Positions 1-5,409 of a stretch of DNA of 19,046 nt are shown piece after piece. The translations under genes and the position numbers were made by a program. The notes beneath the pieces were generated by a model. It had not been told where the DNA came from. It saw only the letters and a list, made by a program, of their open reading frames with translations, and did not search any database. The stretch's first letter is position 1. Every line of letters begins with the position of its first letter. The stretch comes from CBFGWV01 sp965652545 (GTDB taxonomy: Bacteria > Pseudomonadota > Gammaproteobacteria > Competibacterales > Competibacteraceae), in contig CBFGWV010000063.1 of assembly GCA_965652545.1 (NCBI GenBank), positions 1 through 19,046 of the forward strand, written 5' to 3'.

Positions 1-368
1 ACGCCGTCGTAGCTGGCCATGTCGGGCGTGACGACTTTCAGCAGGTAGTCGTAGTCGCCGCCGATGCGAAAGAAGTCTATGACCTCAGGCAGGGTGGCGA
101 CGTGCTCGCGGAAGGCCTCCAGCCACTGCGCGCTATGGTGGCGGGTTCTGACCATAACGAAAACGACGAGGCCGAGGCCAACCTTGGCACGGTCGAGGCG
201 GGCGGTCTGGCCAGAGATGACGCCGCGCTTGCGCAGGTTCTGCACGCGGTTCCAGCAGGCGTTGGGCGACAGGCCGACTTGTTCGGCCAACTCGCGCTGG
301 GACAGGCCGGCGTCGTTTTGCAGCGCACGGAGCATTGCAACATCAAAACGATCGAGTTTTTCGTTCAT
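1..368 (-). CDS. Lrp/AsnC-family transcriptional regulator, 3' end beyond window
   Basis: Reading the minus strand from the ATG at 368-366 gives an open frame of 122 codons that runs off the left edge without a stop. The protein begins MNEKLDRFDVAMLRALQNDA and carries the winged HTH typical of AsnC regulators (residues ~4-55, including SQRELAEQVGLSPNACWNRV). A linker follows, then the start of the RAM/AsnC effector domain with the characteristic FFRIGGDYDYLLKVV around residues 98-112. Family members bind amino acids or related small molecules and control nearby metabolic genes as dimers or octamers. It is divergent from the amidotransferase/PLP pair 115 bases away, so it is a likely regulator of that pair (inference). 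No strong Shine-Dalgarno is visible before the ATG. The C-terminus is missing only because of the window boundary. Confidence 0.93.
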   Translation of the reverse strand, partial: MNEKLDRFDVAMLRALQNDAGLSQRELAEQVGLSPNACWNRVQNLRKRGVISGQTARLDRAKVGLGLVVFVMVRTRHHSAQWLEAFREHVATLPEVIDFFRIGGDYDYLLKVVTPDMASYDG

Positions 369-413
369 TGCTATGAGTTTGTCCCAAATGTTGCGTGCAG
401 TGTGGGTCAAACA

Positions 414-427
414 TGGAAAATTTCCCA
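414..427. promoter_or_regulatory. AT-centred dyad, candidate Lrp-type operator
   Basis: The 14-base sequence TGGAAAATTTCCCA is an inverted repeat with one mismatched pair (A417/C424) around an AT-rich centre. It lies in the 115-base gap between the divergent Lrp-type regulator and the amidotransferase. The symmetry and AT-rich core resemble sites bound by Lrp/AsnC proteins. No convincing -35/-10 pair was found beside it. The operator role is inference. Confidence 0.35.
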
Positions 428-483
428 CCCTCTTTGTGACATGCTGATAGGCATCCCTACCGATTGATGTGGAAGACCCCGAC

Positions 484-1287
484 ATGTGCAGATGGATGGC
501 TTATCTCGGTGCCCCCCGCCATGTCGACGATTGGTTGTTTTCCACGCCGCGGGCGTTGGCGAATCAGGCTCGCCACTCGTACAAGGCCGTGCTGTGTTCC
601 CACGGCGATGGCGTGGGCTTCGGCTGGTACGGCAGCCGTGCAGAGCCTGGGGTTTATCGCAGCGCCGGTCCGGCCTGGGGGGATGGTAACCTGCGCGAGC
701 TCGCCCGGCAGATCGACACCGGCCTGGCCTTCGCCCACGTGCGGGCATCCACCGGGGCGCCGAATGTCTTCGTCAATTGCCACCCGTTCCGCGCCGGGCG
801 CTGGCTGTTCATGCACAACGGGCAGATCGGCGGCTTCTGCCATCTGCGCCGGCAACTGGAGCGCGAGCTCTCCGACGCCTGCTACTGCGCCCTGGAAGGC
901 GGCACCGACAGCGAGTTGATCTTCCGCCTCATGGTGTGCAGTGGCTTGGAGCGTGAGCCCGAGCACGCCATGCGCACGGTCATGAGCCGCATCGAGGCCG
1001 TGCGTGGCGCCGCCGGCGTGGACGAGCCGTTTCGCGCCACATTTGCCCTCAGTGATGGACGCAGCCTATGGGCGGTGCGTTGGTCGTCCGACCCGCATCC
1101 GCCGTCGCTGTTTCACATCAGCGTCCCGGGCGGCCGCCTGCTGGTGTCCGAACCGCTGGATGACGAGCTCCATCGCTGGACCCCGGTCGCCGATAACACC
1201 TTGATCCGTCTCGACCGTGTTCAAGGTGGCGATATCAGCCTGCACCAAGAACCTTTTCTCACTCTGGAGACCTCGGCATGTTGTTGA
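484..1287 (+). CDS. Class II (Ntn-type) glutamine amidotransferase, EgtC/YafJ-like
   Basis: The 267-residue protein has the N-terminal-nucleophile glutaminase fold. It starts MCRWMAYLG, so Cys2 becomes the catalytic N-terminal cysteine after Met removal. For that reason I start at 484 rather than at an in-frame ATG at 469, which would bury the cysteine; GGAAG at 471-475 is a suitably placed ribosome site. Other family marks are GDGVGFGWYG (41-50), FAHVRAST (83-90), HPF (100-102), MHNG (110-113, glutamine binding) and GGTDSE (139-144). Relatives hydrolyse gamma-glutamyl amides; EgtC removes gamma-glutamate from an ergothioneine intermediate. No synthetase domain is attached, so it probably acts as a stand-alone gamma-glutamyl hydrolase. 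Its 3' end overlaps the PLP-enzyme gene by 10 bases, implying co-translation and joint function. The substrate is unknown. Confidence 0.9.
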   Translation: MCRWMAYLGAPRHVDDWLFSTPRALANQARHSYKAVLCSHGDGVGFGWYGSRAEPGVYRSAGPAWGDGNLRELARQIDTGLAFAHVRASTGAPNVFVNCHPFRAGRWLFMHNGQIGGFCHLRRQLERELSDACYCALEGGTDSELIFRLMVCSGLEREPEHAMRTVMSRIEAVRGAAGVDEPFRATFALSDGRSLWAVRWSSDPHPPSLFHISVPGGRLLVSEPLDDELHRWTPVADNTLIRLDRVQGGDISLHQEPFLTLETSACC

Positions 1288-2741
1288 GCACCTTTGCGGA
1301 TGAACTGGCCCAAGGCGATGTCATGGCCGCACTGCGTGCCGGCCTGATCGGCGAGGGCGCGACCCTCGATGGGCCGTTCGGTCCCCAGGCCTTGGTTTAT
1401 GCGGATTACACCGCCTCCGGCCGGGCACTCGACCAAGTGGAGGACTTCATCCGCAGCCGGGTGCTGCCGTATTACGCCAACAGCCATACCCAGGCCTCGT
1501 ACTGCGGGCAGTTCTGCACTTTGCTGCGCGAGGCCGCGCGCGCGGTCATCGCCCGTGCGGTGGGTGCCGATGACGAGCACACGGTCATCTTCACCGGCAA
1601 TGGCGCCACGGCAGCGGTGAACCGCATGTTGCACCTGTGCGGCGTTCCGGCGGCCGTCGCCCGCGGGGAGCGGCCAGTGGTCTTCATCGGGCCGTATGAG
1701 CACCACTCGAACATCCTGCCCTGGCGCGAATCGGGCGCTGAGGTGGTGGAGATACCCGAAGGCCCCGGCGGCGGCGTGGACTTGGATGCCCTGGATCGGG
1801 CACTGGCCGTCAGTGCCGGCAAGGGGCTGAAGATGGGCGCCTTCTCCGCCGCCTCCAATGTCACGGGTATCCTCACCGACGTGACGGCCGTCACCCGACT
1901 GCTCAAACGCCATGGCGCCCTGGCGCTGTGGGACTACGCCGCCGCCGGTCCGTACCTGCCCATCCACATGCGGCCGGCGGACGACGCGGCGCTGGATGCG
2001 GTGTTCCTGTCGCCGCACAAGTTTCTCGGTGGCCCCGGCGCCTCGGGTGTGCTCATCGTGCGCAACGACATCGTCGTGACCGACAAGCCGACCTGGCCAG
2101 GCGGTGGGACAGTTAGCTTCGTCTCACCCTGGTCGCATGAGTTCTCCACCTCATTGGCGGCGCGGGAAGAGGCGGGCACACCGGACGTGCTGGGCGATAT
2201 TCGAGCGGCGTTGGCGTTCTTGGTCAAGGCGGCCATGGGCGAGGACTTGCACCGTCGTGAGCAGGCGCTGAACACTCGGGCACTGCGGCGGTGGCGGGCC
2301 AACCCCCGCATCGTACTCCTTGGGTCGGAGGCCGCGCAGCGGCTGCCGATCTTCGCCCTGCGCATTCGTGACGGTCGGGGCGGTTATGTCCATCACCAGC
2401 TCTTCACCCGCATGCTCAGCGATGCCTGCGGCATACAGGCGCGCGGCGGTTGTGCCTGTGCCGGCCCTTATGCCCACCGTCTGCTCGGTATCGACGAGGC
2501 GGCGTCTTTGCGCTTGTACGAGGCGTTGCATCGTGGCGAAGAACTGGAGAAGCCCGGTTGGGTGCGACTGAATCTCCATGCGGTCATGGATGATGCCACC
2601 GTGGATTTCATCATCGATTCGGTCGACACATTGGCCACGCGGGCGGCGGATATGGCTGCCTTGTATAGCGCCGACCCGGCGACAGCCCGGTTTCGCTGCA
2701 CTGCCGAGGGGCCGTTTTCTTTACAGTCGCTGAACGCGTAA
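1278..2741 (+). CDS. Aminotransferase class V / cysteine desulfurase-like PLP enzyme
   Basis: The 487-residue protein belongs to the class V PLP-dependent fold (NifS/CsdA/Cbeta-S lyase superfamily). Visible marks are TGNGATAAVNR (106-116, phosphate-binding region), YEHHSNILPWR (140-150), the WDYAAAGP segment with Asp219 contacting the pyridine nitrogen, and SPHKFLGGPG with the Schiff-base Lys248. A late ARGGCACAGPYAHRLLGID segment (388-406) has Cys392 and Cys394 where cysteine desulfurases carry their sulfur-accepting cysteine. This suggests carbon-sulfur chemistry, though the reaction is not assignable. It is longer than classical NifS (~400 residues). The ATG overlaps the stop of the amidotransferase gene; CTGGAG about 8 bases upstream can serve as ribosome site. 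With the amidotransferase it resembles the EgtC/EgtE pair, but no EgtB or EgtD is in the window. Confidence 0.88.
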   Translation: MLLSTFADELAQGDVMAALRAGLIGEGATLDGPFGPQALVYADYTASGRALDQVEDFIRSRVLPYYANSHTQASYCGQFCTLLREAARAVIARAVGADDEHTVIFTGNGATAAVNRMLHLCGVPAAVARGERPVVFIGPYEHHSNILPWRESGAEVVEIPEGPGGGVDLDALDRALAVSAGKGLKMGAFSAASNVTGILTDVTAVTRLLKRHGALALWDYAAAGPYLPIHMRPADDAALDAVFLSPHKFLGGPGASGVLIVRNDIVVTDKPTWPGGGTVSFVSPWSHEFSTSLAAREEAGTPDVLGDIRAALAFLVKAAMGEDLHRREQALNTRALRRWRANPRIVLLGSEAAQRLPIFALRIRDGRGGYVHHQLFTRMLSDACGIQARGGCACAGPYAHRLLGIDEAASLRLYEALHRGEELEKPGWVRLNLHAVMDDATVDFIIDSVDTLATRAADMAALYSADPATARFRCTAEGPFSLQSLNA

Positions 2742-2767
2742 TGACATTTAGTTCTTTTACCGGGCTT

Positions 2768-2797
2768 TTGTAATAAGCGCATTCTGCTGGGTAAAAT
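2768..2797 (+). promoter_or_regulatory. Possible sigma-70-like promoter in low-GC intergenic stretch
   Basis: The gap between the PLP enzyme and the acidic secreted protein (2742-2990) is visibly richer in A and T than the surrounding genes. TTGTAA at 2768-2773 and TAAAAT at 2792-2797 are separated by 18 bases, a plausible but imperfect promoter that would give a leader of nearly 190 bases to the gene at 2991. A small hairpin (CTACT/AGTAG, about 2827-2841) lies in that leader. I see no gene in this gap. Confidence 0.25.
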
Positions 2798-2990
2798 TTA
2801 CAATGAATGCTGTGAAAGGCGAGCACTACTGCGCTAGTAGCCGGCTGGGTAGTGTTGGGCTGATCCACTAATGGAACCATCGTTGTCCGTTCGCATCGCA
2901 CCTAAGTAACCGATCGGGAGGTGAGTGTCTCTCAGTCGGTACATGGATACCAATTTTGACGTCGCATAGATGCGGCATTGGAGTAATCAG

Positions 2991-3437
2991 ATGCGATACG
3001 CGAACTTATTGATTGCCGGCTTCTTCATTGTCCCGTCTATTGCCGCGGCAAAGGAGTTGCCCAATAACGTGGACGTGGGTGCCGACGCAACCATCGTCCA
3101 GCGCATCGGCGAGGGGTCTATGATTCAGCCCGGTACCGGGCTGCAACTGGCGGAGGAAGCCAGGAAGAGCGAAACGCCGGAAGATATTCAGACCCCGGGT
3201 GGCGATGAGGCGCCCAGCGGTGTCGATACGGAAGAAGATGGCCCCGTGTCCTCAGAGCGTACCGCCACAAGCCGCGAATCCGAAGGTCCCGGTGGCGATG
3301 CGACACCTGAGGGTAATCCGGATAGCACGGTGCCGGGTGGTACCGATCCGGACCCTGAGGAGTTCGAGGAAGCCCCCGCGCCAAGCGGTCCGGAGTTCGA
3401 CACCCCGGGAGAAGGCACCTCGCCGGATCCCCAGTGA
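2991..3437 (+). CDS. Small secreted acidic, Pro/Gly-rich low-complexity protein
   Basis: I do not recognise a family. The chosen ATG (2991) follows GGAG at 2980-2983 with 7 bases spacing; an upstream in-frame ATG at 2970 would put seven extra residues before the signal peptide. The 148-residue product starts with a typical Sec signal (MRYANLLIAGFFIVPSIAAA, cleavage likely before Lys21). The mature ~128 residues contain no Cys or Trp, about 31 Asp/Glu against 6 Lys/Arg, and abundant Pro, Gly, Ser and Thr, so the chain is probably disordered. A PGG motif recurs (TPGGDEAP, GPGGDATP, VPGGTDPD) and a related TPGEGTSPDP closes the protein, suggesting a degenerate internal repeat. It lacks a lipobox and a membrane anchor, so periplasmic or extracellular location is expected. 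Function is unknown. Confidence 0.7.
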   Translation: MRYANLLIAGFFIVPSIAAAKELPNNVDVGADATIVQRIGEGSMIQPGTGLQLAEEARKSETPEDIQTPGGDEAPSGVDTEEDGPVSSERTATSRESEGPGGDATPEGNPDSTVPGGTDPDPEEFEEAPAPSGPEFDTPGEGTSPDPQ

Positions 3438-3485
3438 TGCAGGGTATGAACGGCAGGCTCAATAGTGCAAGGATGCATTGATACC

Positions 3486-3525
3486 AAAAAAAGACGGGAG
3501 GGCGGGTTAAACCCGTCCTCCCGTC
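3486..3525 (-). terminator. Rho-independent terminator of the tRNA operon
   Basis: On the minus strand a 15-bp stem (GACGGGAGG core, one wobble pair, arms 3511-3525 and 3493-3507) with a 3-base loop is followed by seven Ts (plus-strand A tract 3486-3492). It begins 6 bases downstream of the encoded CCA of tRNA-Glu and fits an intrinsic terminator for the minus-strand tRNA operon. Confidence 0.92.
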
Positions 3526-3530
3526 AGATT

Positions 3531-3606
3531 TGGCGTCCCCTAGGGGATTCGAACCCCTGTCGTCGCCGTGAAAGGGCGATGTCCTAGGCCTCTAGACGAA
3601 GGGGAC
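3531..3606 (-). tRNA. tRNA-Glu (anticodon UUC)
   Basis: The minus strand reads GTCCCCTTCGTCTAGAGGCC and continues through the anticodon loop CTTTCAC (anticodon TTC) and the T-loop GGTTCGAATCC to GGGGACG and an encoded CCA. It is 76 bases with a complete acceptor stem. The anticodon stem TCGCC/GGCGA is fully paired. The sequence closely resembles the E. coli tRNA-Glu as I recall it. It is the second gene of a two-tRNA operon, 5 bases after tRNA-Ala. Confidence 0.98.
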
Positions 3607-3611
3607 TAGAG

Positions 3612-3687
3612 TGGTGGAGCCAGGCGGGATCGAACCGCCGACCTCCTGCATGCCATGCAGGCGCTCTCCCAGCTGAGCTATGGCCCC
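3612..3687 (-). tRNA. tRNA-Ala (anticodon GGC)
   Basis: The minus strand reads GGGGCCATAGCTCAGCTGGG, with an anticodon stem CCTGC/GCAGG closing the loop ATGGCAT (anticodon GGC), T-loop GGTTCGATCCC, and a matching acceptor GGCTCC plus encoded CCA; total 76 bases. It is the first gene of the operon, directly downstream of the promoter at 3706-3734. The Ala(GGC)-Glu(UUC) pairing on one transcript is a plausible gammaproteobacterial arrangement. Confidence 0.98.
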
Positions 3688-3705
3688 GATGTTCTGGGAG
3701 CGCGC

Positions 3706-3734
3706 ATCCTACTGAGGCTGCTGGAGGGTGTCAA
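3706..3734 (-). promoter_or_regulatory. Sigma-70 promoter of the tRNA-Ala/tRNA-Glu operon
   Basis: On the minus strand the -35 is a perfect TTGACA (3734-3729), the spacer is exactly 17 bases, and the -10 is TAGGAT (3711-3706). It is followed at once by a GC-rich GCGCGC stretch, as expected of a stringently controlled stable-RNA promoter. Transcription should start near 3699, about a dozen bases before tRNA-Ala. Confidence 0.9.
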
Positions 3735-3779
3735 CTCTTGTGACGATGTACGTGCGCATGTGTCGACAAACGGTCGCGA

Positions 3780-3803
3780 ACGGGTATTTTTAACGGTACC
3801 CGT
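3780..3803. other. Inverted repeat upstream of the TAXI receptor gene
   Basis: ACGGGTA (3780-3786) and TACCCGT (3797-3803) form a perfect 7-bp stem around a 10-base loop containing TTTTT. It lies between the tRNA promoter and the TAXI gene, about 55 bases before its start codon. It may be an operator or a leader hairpin; it lacks a trailing T tract on either strand, so I do not call it a terminator. Confidence 0.3.
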
Positions 3804-3857
3804 GGCGGACCGACCCCGGGGGGTGCAAATAACAAGACGGATAAGGGGTTAGAGACC

Positions 3858-4817
3858 ATGACACGCCGCTCGCTGCGTTTTGCGCTGCCGTTCCTGTTGC
3901 TGCTGGGCCTCACAGGTACTGCGGTGGCCGAAGACTACATCCGCATTCTTACCGCCACCCGTGGGGGCATTTACCATCCACTGGGCGAGGCGCTGGGCGC
4001 GGCTTACCAGAGCGTACACCCGACCGATCTGGTTGCGGTGCAGACCTCGCGCGGCTCGCTCGATAACTTGCACATGCTCAACTTCGGGCTCGCCACGGTG
4101 GGCTTCACCACCGGCGATGTCCTTCAGGAGGCGTACTCCGGCGGTTTGAGGACGGCACTGATTCAGGAGCCGTTGACCAACTTGCGCACCGTCGCAGCCT
4201 TGTATCCGAACTTCCTGCAAGTGGTGGCTCGCGCCGATTCCGGGTTGGGCTCGATCAGCGACTTGCGTGGAAAGCGGGTCGCCGTGGGCGAGAAGCGCTC
4301 GGCGACGGAGATCAATGCCCGTCTGGTCATCGAGGCCAACGGGCTGACCTACGCCGACTTCGCCGAGGTCCACCACGGCTCGTTCAATGAAGCGGTGGAC
4401 ATGATTACCCAGGGCCAGTTGGACGCGGCCTTCCTGTCCGCCGGCCTGGGCGCAGGCGCGATCAACAAGCTGGCCGAGGCCGTACCCATCCGTGTGATCC
4501 CGATATCTCAGGAGGCGGTGAGCAGGCTCAACGATCCGCTGCGTCGTAGCGGGATGATTCCCGCCGGCACCTATCCGGGGCAGACGATCGACGTTCCGTC
4601 GCTGGAGATCGCCAATTTCCTGGTCACCCACGCTGGCGCCAACGAGCAGATGATCTACGAGATCACCCGTCTGCTGTTCGATGCACGCGATACGCTGATC
4701 GCCGGGCACAAAGCGGCCACCGACATCAGCCTGCAAGGCGCGGTGGGTTCGGGGTTGCCCGCACCCCTGCATCCCGGTGCGGAGCGGCTCTACCGGGAGC
4801 GGGGCGCCATTCAGTAG
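3858..4817 (+). CDS. TAXI-family TRAP transporter solute-binding protein
   Basis: The 319-residue protein has a clear Sec signal peptide (basic MTRRSLR, hydrophobic FALPFLLLLGL, cleavage after AVA at residue 24). The mature part starts IRILTATRGGIYHPLGEALG, the TAXI/NMT1-like ligand-binding signature, and continues with VAVQTSRGSLDNLHMLNFG and LRGKRVAVGEKRSATEINAR, which are typical of the two-lobed receptor fold. Family members capture small carboxylates or amino acids in the periplasm and hand them to a fused DctM-type membrane subunit. No such membrane gene lies next to it: it is flanked by tRNAs on one side and converges on soxG, 10 bases away, on the other. It is therefore an orphan receptor, with its permease elsewhere or absent. 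The AAGGGG stretch at 3843-3848 is the best ribosome site. Confidence 0.9.
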   Translation: MTRRSLRFALPFLLLLGLTGTAVAEDYIRILTATRGGIYHPLGEALGAAYQSVHPTDLVAVQTSRGSLDNLHMLNFGLATVGFTTGDVLQEAYSGGLRTALIQEPLTNLRTVAALYPNFLQVVARADSGLGSISDLRGKRVAVGEKRSATEINARLVIEANGLTYADFAEVHHGSFNEAVDMITQGQLDAAFLSAGLGAGAINKLAEAVPIRVIPISQEAVSRLNDPLRRSGMIPAGTYPGQTIDVPSLEIANFLVTHAGANEQMIYEITRLLFDARDTLIAGHKAATDISLQGAVGSGLPAPLHPGAERLYRERGAIQ

Positions 4818-4827
4818 TCGAGTGTGC

Positions 4828-5409
4828 TCAGCGCACCTCCACACCGAACTGCGCGGCCACCTCGACGATGACCTGCGCCAGGCTGTTGGCGAAGCTGCGC
4901 GGCAGGAACAGGCCGAAGCCATCGCCTTCGCGCCACAGCTGTACGCCGGTGTGATCCAGCAGCGTCAGCGCGGTGTGATCGTCGGCAAACACCGCCGGGT
5001 CCAAGTCCAGGCCCACCAGCCGCGCCAGCGCGTCATGCACCCGCGGCCCGCCCAGGGAGATGCCGATACGGCCGTCGGACTGGTCTACCACGGCGGCGAC
5101 ACCGGCCAGCGCCTCACGCAGCCGGTCGTAGAGCGTGCGGTTGCGATGCGCCACCACCAGCCATTGATCGGGCCCGCTCCATAGCACGGTAGCAGCCTCC
5201 CCGTGCGTGCGCCGGCCGGTGTCCGACAGCGGCACGCCCACCTCGCGCGCCAGTATGGCGCTGACATCGTTCTGCCGGCTGCGGTATGGCCCGATCTGCA
5301 CGATGGACGCGGGGTGGTTCAAGCTGACAGTCACGCCCACCCCGTGGCCATGACGGCCAGGCTTTAGCGCATCCGGGCGTAGGACTTCGGCCAATCGAAT
5401 CTCAGCCAT
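4828..5409 (-). CDS. soxG: Sarcosine oxidase gamma subunit
   Basis: The 193-residue product (MAEIRLAEVLRPDALKPGRH...) matches the gamma subunit of heterotetrameric sarcosine oxidase in length and in segments such as LWSGPDQWLVV and DQSDGRIGISLGGPRVHDALARLVGLDLDPAVF, which recall the GcvT/YgfZ-like fold. I start at the ATG at 5409, which overlaps the soxA stop by 8 bases; a longer in-frame extension to 5640 lies wholly within soxA and gives unrelated sequence. Gamma packs on the alpha/beta core of the cytoplasmic complex and has no known cofactor. It is the last gene of soxBDAG and converges on the TAXI receptor gene with a 10-base gap. Confidence 0.93.
   Translation of the reverse strand: MAEIRLAEVLRPDALKPGRHGHGVGVTVSLNHPASIVQIGPYRSRQNDVSAILAREVGVPLSDTGRRTHGEAATVLWSGPDQWLVVAHRNRTLYDRLREALAGVAAVVDQSDGRIGISLGGPRVHDALARLVGLDLDPAVFADDHTALTLLDHTGVQLWREGDGFGLFLPRSFANSLAQVIVEVAAQFGVEVR

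Noticed and set aside
469..483. Earlier ATG for the amidotransferase
   Set aside because: It would put five residues before the catalytic cysteine, which must be exposed at the N-terminus in this family.
4822..4836. GTGTGC-TCA-GCGCAC hairpin between TAXI and soxG genes as a terminator
   Set aside because: The stem is short, includes one wobble, has no T tract and overlaps the soxG stop codon, so termination is not supported.
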